A stretch of 64,000 bases of DNA from Candidatus Pantoea floridensis (GTDB lineage: Bacteria; Pseudomonadota; Gammaproteobacteria; Enterobacterales; Enterobacteriaceae): assembly GCF_900215435.1 (NCBI RefSeq), contig NZ_OCMY01000001.1, forward strand, positions 868,001 through 932,000, in the 5' to 3' direction. A program made the position numbers and the translations under genes. This document shows positions 50,369-62,868 of this stretch, in pieces. Below the pieces are notes generated by a model. It made no database searches. It worked only from the letters and a program-made list of their open reading frames with translations, and was not told the origin of the DNA. How positions within the stretch are numbered: position 1 is the first letter of the stretch; every line of letters starts with the position of its first letter.

Positions 50369-50671
50369 TCAGCTCTTCTTTAAACAGGAACTCATAAAGG
50401 TTTTACGTGCGTCGCCGGTGAGTTTTTTATCGCCCGCGTCGGCATTACAGGTTTTCATCTTCATTTGTTGGGGTGACATGCTGCCCATTTTGCTGTCTTT
50501 TTTCAGACAGTCACTCATAAAGCTTTTACGCGCATCACCTTTCAAATTCTGCGAACCTGCATGCTGATTACACATGGTCATTTTTTCCTGCTGTGCGGTT
50601 TTTTCGGCCGCACTCGCACCGCCTGCCAACAGCAAGCCTGCTGCCATTATTGCCAAAAGACACGATTTCAT
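50369..50671 (-). CDS. psiF: phosphate starvation-inducible PsiF-family protein
   Basis: Secreted 100 aa protein: signal MKSCLLAIMAAGLLLAGGAS, then two repeats of the PsiF unit (MTMCNQHAGSQNLKGDARKS, FMSDCLKK and MKTCNADAGDKKLTGDARK, FMSSCLKK), each with a Cys pair. ATG 50671 was chosen for its signal peptide and GGAG site. In E. coli psiF adjoins phoA and iraP; here iraP is next but phoA is missing. No PHO box was obvious upstream. Confidence 0.9.
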   Translation of the reverse strand: MKSCLLAIMAAGLLLAGGASAAEKTAQQEKMTMCNQHAGSQNLKGDARKSFMSDCLKKDSKMGSMSPQQMKMKTCNADAGDKKLTGDARKTFMSSCLKKS

Positions 50672-50773
50672 TACCGGATTCTCCATAGCATTATTGCCTG
50701 TTAAGCATGGCACGGAATAAGCAAATGCGAGAAATCAATAATGGAAATCGCCTGCAAAAACAGGCGAAGCAGG

Positions 50774-51028
50774 TTAAACGCGGGGATGATCCAGCAGTTT
50801 TTCAACGTAATTGCGCAGCAGGGTGGTATCAGGCGTTTCAGCAGCGGGGGCAACGGGCGGCATGGCTAATTTAATACCCGCCGCAATGTCATGGAACTGT
50901 TGTGGATCCAGTTTGCGCAGCATCGCCGTTAACACGATTTCTAACGCCTCAACCTGAACCACTAATTCTTTAGACTCTTCTTCTTTTTCAGCCAGCTTTA
51001 GAAGGAGTTCCGCAATCAGGTTTTTCAT
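50774..51028 (-). CDS. iraP: anti-adaptor protein IraP
   Basis: 84 aa. [40 protein letters not shown] and [14 protein letters not shown] line up with E. coli IraP, which binds RssB and so protects sigma-S from ClpXP during phosphate starvation. The N-terminal half is a predicted coiled coil. It sits one gene from psiF, as around phoA in E. coli. Two Cra/LacI-like sites lie 135-180 bases upstream. Confidence 0.88.
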   Translation of the reverse strand: MKNLIAELLLKLAEKEEESKELVVQVEALEIVLTAMLRKLDPQQFHDIAAGIKLAMPPVAPAAETPDTTLLRNYVEKLLDHPRV

Positions 51029-51162
51029 GCGACAAGCTCATTGAGAGAAGAAAAAAAGACGTTAGCACTGAGCAGATTAAAACAACAAGAAATTTTCAGT
51101 ATTTTTGAGAAAAAAAAGACGCGCTGCGACGCGAAAAAAGAAATGTATTTCAATATCTAACG

Positions 51163-51208
51163 GCGAAACGTTTCACTGACGTGAAGCCTATTTATTGAAA
51201 CGTTTCGC
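51163..51208. promoter_or_regulatory. paired GAAACGTTTC sites upstream of iraP
   Basis: GCGAAACGTTTCA (51163-51175) and TGAAACGTTTCGC (51196-51208) are exact inverse copies. Each holds a 10-bp palindrome; the centres are 32 bases apart, about three turns. The motif resembles Cra/LacI-family operators. As one unit it could also fold as a hairpin after the Gly-rich lipoprotein gene. Confidence 0.6.
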
Positions 51209-51235
51209 TTAAAAGTTAAATAATACTAAGACGCA

Positions 51236-51379
51236 TTAATGAGGCCCGACAAATCCGCGTCCCGGTCCGCCGCCATGGCCATGACCGCCACCCCAACCGC
51301 CGCCCGGCGGTGGGAAAATACAGCCGCTCAACGCGGTAACCAATGCCACAACTGCGGCGAGTTTAATCATACGAACCAT
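51236..51379 (-). CDS. small Gly/His-rich lipoprotein
   Basis: 47 aa. MVRMIKLAAVVALVTALSGC with an LSGC lipobox, then IFPPPGGGWGGGHGHGGGPG and a short end. Preceded by TGAGGTAAT. The His/Gly tail might bind metal, but nothing else supports that. No name recognised. Confidence 0.65.
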   Translation of the reverse strand: MVRMIKLAAVVALVTALSGCIFPPPGGGWGGGHGHGGGPGRGFVGPH

Positions 51380-51597
51380 AATTACCTCAGAATGGTGAAA
51401 TCGGGCTGAGTGTATGAGGCCGCATCGGGCGCGACAATACAGAATTCTCCGCAACCCCGCGCTATTCATCTCTGCTCACCACGCTTAACAATTTACTGGC
51501 ACTACCCCGGCAAAAACATCACACAGCTGGCATGCAAGTCAGCCGATGGCTCTCGCAAAATCACTGTCGTTCACTTTACAGCTGACGCAAATTCACG

Positions 51598-51618
51598 CAA
51601 TGTGAGCGCATTACAATA
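51598..51618 (+). promoter_or_regulatory. lac-operator-like site ahead of lacZ
   Basis: CAATGTGAGCGCATTACAAT agrees with E. coli lac O1 at 16 of 21 positions over the same register, including TGTGAGCG and ACAAT. It lies 15 bases before the lacZ ATG, the usual place. No lacI is in the window. Confidence 0.75.
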
Positions 51619-51623
51619 AATGA

Positions 51624-55956
<4,333 letters not shown>

Positions 55957-56348
55957 GGGCGTGAGCGTCAGAAGAATGAAACGAGGGTTCAGTCTAACAA
56001 TCCCGTAACATTACTGGACGGCAAAACATGGCATCGGGGTAAAAACGCAGTTTTACGCTGTAGAGCGTGATTCTGCTCACAGCAAATCATGCAAGAGAGC
56101 GTTTTTTTAGTGGCTTTATGTGCTGAAACCTCTTTCCCCGCAAGATAAGCGCATCCTGATGACCGGCAAACGTGAAAAAATATGTCTACTCGTTACTGAC
56201 AATCGTCTTCACCGCATCTATGTTTAAAAAACAACCAGCCATCGCTGGCGACGTACTGCCCGTTCTGGACAGTCCGCATGCTTAAACCTTATTTCCCCAT
56301 GCTGCTACTCTCAGGCGGCGGGCATCGTTGTCTCTGCGGAGGTCAGCC
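55957..56348. other. intergenic region between mdtG and ariR-like gene
   Basis: 392 bases with both promoters. A possible 37-codon frame lies at 56172-56285. TAAGCGCATCCTGA (56146-56159) is a weak RcsB-box look-alike. I saw no other repeat or RNA gene. Confidence 0.5.
56172..56285 (+). CDS. possible 37-aa small ORF
   Basis: GTG start, product KKYVYSLLTIVFTASMFKKQ then PAIAGDVLPVLDSPHA. The start looks like a signal or membrane segment with an Ala-Ile-Ala-Gly end. The ribosome site is poor and no homologue is recognised, so it may be chance. Confidence 0.25.
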   Translation: MKKYVYSLLTIVFTASMFKKQPAIAGDVLPVLDSPHA

Positions 56349-56600
56349 ATGAGAACCCAACCAAACAGCGCCAGTCGGGCGATTACCGACTACTTCAACA
56401 GTCCGGCCTGGCATGCGCCTCATGAGAGCGATTTGCTGGCGGCAATTATGCGCGAAATGATGGATGAAGGGCAGCCAGCGACCAGCAAAGCCATTATTGC
56501 GCGCGTAATCGATAAGCTGGAATTTGCCGGGGATGAGCAGCAGCTGCAAAGCTATCGTGCGCTGCTGGCAAAACTGCTGGAATCAGGGCCGCAGAAGTAG
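56349..56600 (+). CDS. AriR/YmgB-family biofilm regulator
   Basis: 83 aa. ITDYFNSPAWHAPHESDLLA, IIARVIDKLEFAGDE and LQSYRALLAKLLE line up with E. coli AriR (YmgB). That family forms helical dimers tied to acid resistance and biofilm through the Rcs network. GGAGG lies six bases before the ATG. Convergent with a small secreted protein gene. Confidence 0.83.
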   Translation: MRTQPNSASRAITDYFNSPAWHAPHESDLLAAIMREMMDEGQPATSKAIIARVIDKLEFAGDEQQLQSYRALLAKLLESGPQK

Positions 56601-56612
56601 CAGCCCGAAGGA

Positions 56613-56933
56613 TTATTTCACCGCGCGCAGCTGGTCGGCTTCGCTGACAAACGCCTTACCGCTTTGACGCTGATACAGGCATAGCTCGCGCCCGACCTGG
56701 TTCTTCATGTGCTTCTGCGGATAGCGGCCTTCCAGCAGCAGCGCATCAATACCGATGCGGTCGTCATACTGGATCGGCTTGCCGACCACTTTCACGCTCT
56801 TCAGACCGCTGGCCTTAAGACAGCTTTGTAGTCTGTTATTGTCGTTCTGCTGCCAGGCCGCTTCGCTTGATGCCTGCGCCAGCGGGCTTACCAGCAGGGC
56901 TAACAACAGTAATTTTTTGGTATGTCTCATCAT
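56613..56933 (-). CDS. small secreted protein of unknown function
   Basis: 106 aa with signal peptide (HTKKLLLLALLVSPLAQA, cleavage before SSEAAW). The mature part has two Cys (LQSCLKASG and RELCLYQRQ), likely a disulfide. GAGGAG precedes the ATG pair. No family recognised; probably periplasmic. Confidence 0.75.
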   Translation of the reverse strand: MMRHTKKLLLLALLVSPLAQASSEAAWQQNDNNRLQSCLKASGLKSVKVVGKPIQYDDRIGIDALLLEGRYPQKHMKNQVGRELCLYQRQSGKAFVSEADQLRAVK

Positions 56934-57102
56934 CACTCCTCAATTGGCGGCATTACGCCAACCGATAAAAAAATTCCCGCCGAAGCGGGAAGAAATAAGA
57001 CGAGCATTGCATATTCGAGAGTGACGAGGAAATCTCCGTAGTGCGCAGCTATCCTCGCCCGGCGCTGTGACAGCCGGATGACAATGCAATGTCGGTTTAG
57101 TG

Positions 57103-57402
57103 TTATCCGCAGTAAACCCGTGAAATCTTACCGCTCTGATCCGCCGCGAAATTCACCCGACGCAGATTGAAATCCATCGTTACCGCTGAATTCCAGGGAA
57201 TCGCGCGTACCGGAACGGCAAAGCGCTTGTTGTCGAGGGTCGATAACGGTTGACCAACATAGTTCTGATATTGCGATGCGCCACACTGATCGGTTTCCGG
57301 ATCGTGGCTGGCCGCCGCACTGGTGTCAGGTTTGCTGGCAGACTGGCAGGCGGTCAGGGCAAACAAGGCCGTAACCAGCAGCGCTTTTCCATAATGGGTC
57401 AC
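57103..57402 (-). CDS. I78-family peptidase inhibitor lipoprotein
   Basis: 99 aa lipoprotein. GTG start after GGAGGAG; signal VTHYGKALLVTALFALTAC. The mature part has QCGASQYQNYVGQPLST, a RRVNFAADQSGKISRVYCG end and a Cys at each end, which is the I78 fold that blocks serine proteases such as subtilisin. Likely guards the envelope against proteolysis. Confidence 0.82.
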   Translation of the reverse strand: MTHYGKALLVTALFALTACQSASKPDTSAAASHDPETDQCGASQYQNYVGQPLSTLDNKRFAVPVRAIPWNSAVTMDFNLRRVNFAADQSGKISRVYCG

Positions 57403-57585
57403 AAGTTTCTCCTCCTGGATAAATAGACAACCGGTGGGTGAGAGTAACAAAGCACGACCGTGAAGCGAAAATTTTTACAGCAGATAGTGGGTCTGGATCG
57501 GCTTTAAAGCGCGATCTTGTTCTCAATTTTTAAGATTAATCGCACGCACTGTCTAAAAAACAATCCTTCAGCCACTAAAATTACC

Positions 57586-57599
57586 TAAGACAATTCTTA
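57586..57599 (+). promoter_or_regulatory. RcsAB-like box
   Basis: TAAGACAATTCTTA, a near-perfect dyad similar to RcsA/RcsB sites (TAAGAATATTCTTA class), ending 12 bases before the small ORF's ATG. It could also be a 6-bp RNA hairpin next to the ribosome site. Confidence 0.5.
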
Positions 57600-57611
57600 G
57601 AGGAGGTCATT

Positions 57612-57677
57612 ATGGAACTGGTGATTTTTGTTGGCTTCGCCGCATTGATGACGTTTGTAGCGATTAGAGTGCGTTGA
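57612..57677 (+). CDS. 21-aa small membrane protein
   Basis: Product MELVIFVGFAALMTFVAIRV plus Arg: one membrane span with a positive end. AGGAGG lies 5 bases before the ATG, as strong as any in the window. Resembles the single-span microproteins of enterobacteria, but no homologue is recognised. Confidence 0.6.
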   Translation: MELVIFVGFAALMTFVAIRVR

Positions 57678-57693
57678 GTCACTGCATGTGGTT

Positions 57694-57866
57694 GGTCGCC
57701 ATGAATGGCGTAATGCCGCTCACTTAAGCAAAAAAATGCCTGTTTATGCAGGTGCGCATGAATGCGCACCCTACGAAAACCCGGCGATATCCACGTAGGG
57801 TCACCATTCATGGTGACCGATGCATGCTTAACTGACGAGCATTACGCCATGAATGGCGACCCTACG
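57694..57866. repeat. mosaic palindromic repeat cluster
   Basis: Four units: GGTCGCCATGAATGGCGTAA (57694), GGTGCGCATGAATGCGCACC (57751-57770), GGTCACCATTCATGGTGACC (57799-57818), and GAGCATTACGCCATGAATGG followed by CGACCCTACG to 57866. The third unit has a G-to-A change on one arm matched by C-to-T on the other, preserving pairing. Flanks CGTAGG/CTACG recur. Confidence 0.85.
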
Positions 57867-60399
57867 ATGCAACTTCCTCCTGTAACCGGGCATTAAACGC
57901 CGCTAACGGCATCGGACGCCCCAGGAAATATCCCTGTCCCTCCTCGCAAGAAAGTGCTTTTAGCGCATTTAACTGCGCTTCGGTTTCGATCCCTTCTGCG
58001 GTGATGGTGAGCGCAAACGCGCGTGCCAGCCCCACAATACCGGCCACCACCGATTGTGCCTGCTGCGACTCTGGGAACTCTTTCATCCACGAACGATCAA
58101 TCTTTAAGCCATTGAACGGGAAGGCTTTCAGATAACCGAGCGCCGCATAGCCGGTACCAAAATCATCCACGGTTAAACGCACGCCAAGCGCGCGCAGACC
58201 TTGCATGATCTCCAGCGCGCGATCCGGGTTTTCGAAAGTGACGTTTTCGGTAATTTCCAGCTCCAGCCGCGTCGCGGGTAATCCGCTGATGTCCAGCGCA
58301 TGCGCGACGCGCTTGACCAAATCACTATTACGGAACTCCACCGGCGAAATATTCACCGAAACATAGCGATGTTCGCCCCAGTGACTGGCATCGAGACAGG
58401 CACGCATTAGCACCCAGTCGCTGATGGCGGTGATTAACCCTTTCTCTTCCGCCAGAGGAATAAAGCGGTCTGGTGTGATCCATTGTCCCTCCGCGACCTG
58501 CCAGCGTATCAGCGCTTCAGCCCCCGCCAGCTGCCCGCTTTGCAGCTGATAACGCGGCTGATAGTGCAGCGTAAACGCGTTTGACTGCAGCGCCTGTTCA
58601 ATCGCCTGCACCATCTCGCGTTTTGACTGCAGGTGATTCGCCATATCGCTGGAGTACCACATCCATTGATCGCGACCGGCGCTGCGGGCCTGGCTCAATG
58701 CAATATCCGCGAGCCGCAGCAGCGCTTCCGGCTGTGCCGCATCCTGTGGCGCAGAAACAATGCCCATACTGGCGGTCAAACTGATCTGATGCGAGCCGCT
58801 GAAAATCGGTTGATGAACGATGTGTTGCAGTGCCCGACAGCGATACTCCACCCCCGCACGACTGTTTTCACGCAGCAGCAGAATAAAAGCATCGCCGCCA
58901 AGACGCGCCGCCAGCTCATTGGGTGCCAGCAGGCTTTTTAAGCGCTGTGAAACCTCATTCAGCACCTCATCCCCCACCGCGTGGCCCCAGGTATCGTTGA
59001 TGGGCTTGAACTGGTCGATATCAAAACTGATGATGAACAGCGGATCTTCTTCACTGACGCGCTCCAGATACGCGGTTAAATACTCCTGCAGCTGGACGCG
59101 GTTGGCCAATCCCGTCAGCATGTCGTGGCGTGACAAAAACTGAATGCGCGCTTCTGCATCCACTTCATGGGTGATATCTGACACCGTGCCACGAAACCCC
59201 GTGCGCAGGCCGCTGCGGCGAATAGCCTTCGCCATCAGCTGTCCAATACGTCGCTCGCCGCTGGCTGACATAAACTGGCAGCGCAGCGGCACATGCTGCA
59301 CCTCTTCTCCCTGACGCATCAGCCAGGAGACCAGCGAATGGCTAGGATGACTGAGGAGCTGGTCGAGCGGGCGCCCCATCCAGCTTTTCACTTCATGGCC
59401 GGTTACCACGGCAAAACGCGACGAGAGATAGCAGAGACACCCGCGATCGTCGATTTCCCAAATCCAGTCCGACGCGGCTTCCGCCAGATCGCGAAAGCGT
59501 TCTTCGCTGTCAGCCAATTCGCGCTGGCTGATGGCCAGCAATGCAAAGCGCCGATCGGAGATGACGGCATTGTGCAAAGCATGGCGCAGCACCCGACGCG
59601 TAACCAGCGTCACGGCCAGTGCCGTGAACAGCAGCAGCGGCATCATCAGCCAGATCACCCCAAAGCCCGGATCTTTCGGCTGCCAGCGAATCACCATCGC
59701 TTCACCCTGCAACACCGGCTCTACCAGCCGCGGCTCATACCGCGCATCGGCTACATCCGCAGCAATACGCGGCGCAATCACATTTAGCGATTTACCCAGC
59801 GCCTGCAGTTTATCCGGGGTAAACACATTGATGAACACCATCACCGAAGCGGGACCGGGAAGGCTTGGTAAATCGGGGACTTTTCCCGGCGTAATGGGGG
59901 CGGCCACCATAATCGCCGGGTTGTTATCTATGATAACGTTGCGCGCCACTCCGTCACGCAGGGTGCGCGCCGAGTTCAATAACAGCGCGCTTTGCGCACC
60001 TAACCAACTCTCAAGTGACACATCGGATAATTTGCCGCGAACCACCGCATAACGGGTTTTACCGGCACCATCGACAACAAAGACACCGTCGTAGTGATAC
60101 TCCTTGTAAAGCCCCGCGCCAAAGTTCTCTTCATCCCAGGCCCAGACTTTGTTTACCGTGAGATGCAGGTTTTTCCAGCCTTCGCCCCAGTTGGCGTAAT
60201 CTCGCGCATCAACAATCATCTCCTGCTGCTGTTGCTGCCACGCCTGACGCATCAAATTGACGTCCTGGCGGATCGCGTCGCGGTTTTGTCGATGGGCGAT
60301 AACCAGCACCATTACAACAGAGAGAAGCAGTACGCCAAACAGCAGCGAGGATAAGGTGCGAAGACTGCGCCGCGTCACCCGAACCGTATGTGCCTCCAT
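57862..60399 (-). CDS. CHASE4-PAS-GGDEF-EAL signalling protein
   Basis: Inner-membrane c-di-GMP enzyme, 845 aa from ATG 60399 (60447 would add 16 residues). Two membrane segments flank a periplasmic CHASE4 domain (VDARDYANWGEGWKNLHLTV). A PAS domain (FRDLAEAASDWIWEIDDRG) follows, then a GGDEF domain whose signature is GGDAF (LAARLGGDAFILLL) and an EAL domain with AEALIRW, LELEITENV, DDFGTGYAAL and LKIDRSW intact. It is therefore expected to degrade, not make, c-di-GMP. Confidence 0.92.
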   Translation of the reverse strand: MEAHTVRVTRRSLRTLSSLLFGVLLLSVVMVLVIAHRQNRDAIRQDVNLMRQAWQQQQQEMIVDARDYANWGEGWKNLHLTVNKVWAWDEENFGAGLYKEYHYDGVFVVDGAGKTRYAVVRGKLSDVSLESWLGAQSALLLNSARTLRDGVARNVIIDNNPAIMVAAPITPGKVPDLPSLPGPASVMVFINVFTPDKLQALGKSLNVIAPRIAADVADARYEPRLVEPVLQGEAMVIRWQPKDPGFGVIWLMMPLLLFTALAVTLVTRRVLRHALHNAVISDRRFALLAISQRELADSEERFRDLAEAASDWIWEIDDRGCLCYLSSRFAVVTGHEVKSWMGRPLDQLLSHPSHSLVSWLMRQGEEVQHVPLRCQFMSASGERRIGQLMAKAIRRSGLRTGFRGTVSDITHEVDAEARIQFLSRHDMLTGLANRVQLQEYLTAYLERVSEEDPLFIISFDIDQFKPINDTWGHAVGDEVLNEVSQRLKSLLAPNELAARLGGDAFILLLRENSRAGVEYRCRALQHIVHQPIFSGSHQISLTASMGIVSAPQDAAQPEALLRLADIALSQARSAGRDQWMWYSSDMANHLQSKREMVQAIEQALQSNAFTLHYQPRYQLQSGQLAGAEALIRWQVAEGQWITPDRFIPLAEEKGLITAISDWVLMRACLDASHWGEHRYVSVNISPVEFRNSDLVKRVAHALDISGLPATRLELEITENVTFENPDRALEIMQGLRALGVRLTVDDFGTGYAALGYLKAFPFNGLKIDRSWMKEFPESQQAQSVVAGIVGLARAFALTITAEGIETEAQLNALKALSCEEGQGYFLGRPMPLAAFNARLQEEVAS

Positions 60400-60664
60400 A
60401 TTGGCCCTGGCGGTTAACGCCGGGTGCCGGTGATACTCAGAATTCATGCGCATTGCTCGTAAAATGCAGGCGGCGAAAAGAGGCGGATGAGGGGCAACAA
60501 CCGCCCCTCTCCACCCTGTAAGGTTTGATCGGTTATCGGCGCTGGCCGTCGCAGATTTAGCCTTGGCGGTGGAATATTTGAACAGCGCAAATGTGCAGCA
60601 CACCACCTCGACAGCGATCACCGCCGTTGCTACTATGCGCTCTCCTCTGTCCGCTGAGTCGCCT

Positions 60665-61312
60665 ATGGATACGCAATCCGACAAAGTTACGTTAACGCTC
60701 TTCTACGTTGGTAGCTTTGTGGTCTATTACCTTGTGACCATGCTTGTTACGCTGTTTCCCAACTATGGGGTGCTGCGTAACGATGGCTTGCTGATGCCGG
60801 TACTTTGCTTATTCGAATTCGCCGTGATTTACCCGCTCTACCGCTTTTATTGCCAGCGTCGTAGCGATATTCCGCTTGGCTATGTGCGTCCGCTGCAGGC
60901 GCTGCTGTTTATTGGCCTGCTGTTTGCGTTGATGGTGGCACAAACCCAGTTTTTGCAGCCGGAAGGTTGGTTGATTGCGCAATCCCAGCAGGGACGCAGC
61001 TCCATGCTAATTCTGTTGCTGACGGCGGTGCTGCTGGCACCGGTGTTTGAAGAAGTGCTGTTTCGCGGATTCTTACTGCAAGGTTTTCTACTGTGGGCGC
61101 CAAAAAGCCGTTTTGCCTGCATGCTGCTGACATCCCTGCTGTTCGCCGCCATGCATACCCAATATGTGCACTGGGAAACGCTGGTCGCCTTAACGCTGTT
61201 TTCGCTGCTATTATGCTATGCGCGCCTGCGCAGCAATAGCCTCGCGCTCCCGATTTTCCTGCATACGCTGAATAACCTGATTGCCATCCTGCCCGCCTGG
61301 TATTTCGCCTGA
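60665..61312 (+). CDS. CPBP-family intramembrane metalloprotease
   Basis: 215 aa from ATG 60665; other starts lie upstream (60635). About six membrane segments. The EExxxR motif in APVFEEVLFRGFLLQG and the later AAMHTQY and LHTLNN histidines form the presumed metal site. Such proteins process prenylated or membrane targets or act in bacteriocin immunity; the target here is unknown. Divergent from the EAL gene. Confidence 0.85.
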   Translation: MDTQSDKVTLTLFYVGSFVVYYLVTMLVTLFPNYGVLRNDGLLMPVLCLFEFAVIYPLYRFYCQRRSDIPLGYVRPLQALLFIGLLFALMVAQTQFLQPEGWLIAQSQQGRSSMLILLLTAVLLAPVFEEVLFRGFLLQGFLLWAPKSRFACMLLTSLLFAAMHTQYVHWETLVALTLFSLLLCYARLRSNSLALPIFLHTLNNLIAILPAWYFA

Positions 61313-61348
61313 AAACAGCCATCATACGATGGCCGTAAACCTAGCGCC

Positions 61349-62080
61349 TTACACCTGCGTTAAACCGCCATCCACACAGATCTCTGCCCCGGCAATATAG
61401 CTGCTCTCGTCACTGGCGAGGAACAGTACCGCGTTAGCGACCTCTTCTGGCTTGCCCATGCGGCTCAGCGGAATGGTGCTGGTGATGCCCGTGCGCACCT
61501 CTTCAGAAGCCGCCTGCATCATATCGGTATCAATGGGCCCAGGCGCCACCACATTAATCCGGATGCCACGCGCGGAGAGTTCACGCGTCCAGGTGCGCGC
61601 AAAGGAGCGCAGCGCCGCTTTACTGGCGCTGTAAACGCCGTAACCCTGCGTACCAATGACATCGGCGATCGAACCAATCAGCACCACGCTGGCGCCAGGT
61701 TTCAGCAGCGGTAGCGCTGCCTGCAAAGCAAAGACCGGCGAGCGCACATTGAGGCCGAAGATCTGATTGAAATGCTCTGCGCCGATCTCATCAATGGTGG
61801 CGTATTCGGCCATGCCCGCGTTAATCACTAGCACATCCAGCTGCCCGGCTTCGGTCTTGATCGTCTCCATAATGCGGGTGAGTTCGCTTTGCTGGCTCAC
61901 ATCGGCACGCAACGGGTGTGCATTACCGGTAATGGTGCTGCCGGCCGCCTGTAACTCTTCATCACGACGCGAGGTATACCAGGTTGTCGCACCTTCGCTG
62001 GCAAAACGCTGGCTGATTGCCAGCCCAATCCCTTTTGCGCCGCCCAGGACGACGGCCACTTTTTTTTCCAGTCTGCTCAT
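61349..62080 (-). CDS. short-chain dehydrogenase/reductase
   Basis: 243 aa classical SDR. Cofactor motif VVLGGAKGIGLAISQRF, NAG at about 87, catalytic GSIAD and YSASKAALRSFARTWTRELS (Tyr and Lys). Arg in YTSRRDEEL suggests NADPH. Divergent from an HxlR regulator with 98 bases between, so likely its target; substrate unknown. Confidence 0.93.
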   Translation of the reverse strand: MSRLEKKVAVVLGGAKGIGLAISQRFASEGATTWYTSRRDEELQAAGSTITGNAHPLRADVSQQSELTRIMETIKTEAGQLDVLVINAGMAEYATIDEIGAEHFNQIFGLNVRSPVFALQAALPLLKPGASVVLIGSIADVIGTQGYGVYSASKAALRSFARTWTRELSARGIRINVVAPGPIDTDMMQAASEEVRTGITSTIPLSRMGKPEEVANAVLFLASDESSYIAGAEICVDGGLTQV

Positions 62081-62126
62081 TTGCTTTCTCCGGTTGGGTA
62101 GAAAGCTGATGGTATATATTTTATAC

Positions 62127-62136
62127 TTGATATCAA
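62127..62136. promoter_or_regulatory. dyad between SDR and HxlR genes
   Basis: TTGATATCAA, perfect 10-bp palindrome, flanked by GGTATA (62111-62116) and TATACC (62151-62156). A good candidate for HxlR binding. Confidence 0.5.
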
Positions 62137-62178
62137 TTACGCACTTTGTTTATACCAGATATCCCGGAGTATATCGCC

Positions 62179-62559
62179 ATGGCAGAAATCAACGGTAACA
62201 GCTTGAGAGAGGTAGGAAAAACGCGTCCAATCCTGGAGCACATCACCAATAAATGGTCGATTTTAATTCTCACTGTGCTCTGCACTCAGCCTGCGCGGTT
62301 TAATGAAATTCGCCGGCGACTGGATGGCATTACTCATAAAGCGTTGGCGGATGCGTTAAAGCGTCTGGAGCGCAATGGGTTAGTGAATCGTGAGGTGCTG
62401 AACACGGCACCTATCGGGGTGGAATACAGCCTGACGCCGCTGGCGCAGACGCTACAGCAGCCGTTTATCGCGCTGTACGATTGGGCATTGGAGCATGGCC
62501 CTGCGCTGGAACGCGCGCAGGCAGAGTATGATCGCACTCATGCAGAAGCGCTGTTGTAG
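62179..62559 (+). CDS. HxlR-family transcriptional regulator
   Basis: 126 aa winged-helix protein. ILEHITNKWSILILTVLCTQ, RFNEIRRRLDGITHKALADA and LKRLERNGLVNREV are HxlR marks. ATG 62179 has GGAG nine bases upstream and fits family length. There is no sensing Cys near the N-terminus of the kind seen in redox-sensing members. Probably controls the divergent SDR. Confidence 0.93.
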   Translation: MAEINGNSLREVGKTRPILEHITNKWSILILTVLCTQPARFNEIRRRLDGITHKALADALKRLERNGLVNREVLNTAPIGVEYSLTPLAQTLQQPFIALYDWALEHGPALERAQAEYDRTHAEALL

Positions 62560-62695
62560 GGCCGTCATGCATGGCGTAATGCTCGTCAGTTAAACGTAGG
62601 GTTTTCGTAGGGTGCGCATTCATGCGCACCTGCATAACGCGGTTTTTATGGCTCAAATGAGCGGCATTACGCCATTCATGGCGATCGCTGACCAG
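62556..62695. repeat. mosaic palindromic repeat cluster after HxlR gene
   Basis: GTAGGGCCGTCATGCATGGC with GTAATGCTCGTCAGTTAA, then GGTGCGCATTCATGCGCACC (62610-62630 region), then GCGGCATTACGCCATTCATG and GCGATCGC. It reuses the GCATTACGCCAT and ACTGACGAGC segments of the 57694 cluster in the opposite order. Confidence 0.8.
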
Positions 62696-62700
62696 AAAAA

Positions 62701-62868
62701 CTACGCTTTTTCCGCTTCGAAATGGTTTTTGAACTGCTCGTAAATGGAGATCATATTTGACGCATCGCCGTGCAGCGGGCTCAGTTTTCCCGCGCGGACC
62801 AGTTCAATCACCAGCTGCAGAGCGGCTTGTTTAGGGCTGCTGGCCGGATGGGCAATTTCGTTAGACAT
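62701..62868 (-). CDS. small conserved-looking protein, 55 aa
   Basis: Product MSNEIAHPASSPKQAALQLV, then IELVRAGKLSPLHGDASNMI and SIYEQFKNHFEAEKA. Soluble, helical, strongly protein-like codon use. The ribosome site is weak (GTGAG). Not recognised by name; function unknown. Confidence 0.7.
   Translation of the reverse strand: MSNEIAHPASSPKQAALQLVIELVRAGKLSPLHGDASNMISIYEQFKNHFEAEKA

Larger units (their letters stand above)
57403..57861. other. intergenic stretch with small ORF and repeats
   Basis: 459 bases holding the I78 gene promoter, an RcsAB-like box, a 21-codon membrane ORF, and the longest palindromic repeat cluster of the window, up to the 3' end of the EAL gene. Confidence 0.7.

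Noticed and set aside
57612-57866. Transposon end or insertion sequence around the 57.7 kb repeats
   Set aside because: No transposase frame, no target-site duplication, and the same cores occur at other intergenic sites as free units.
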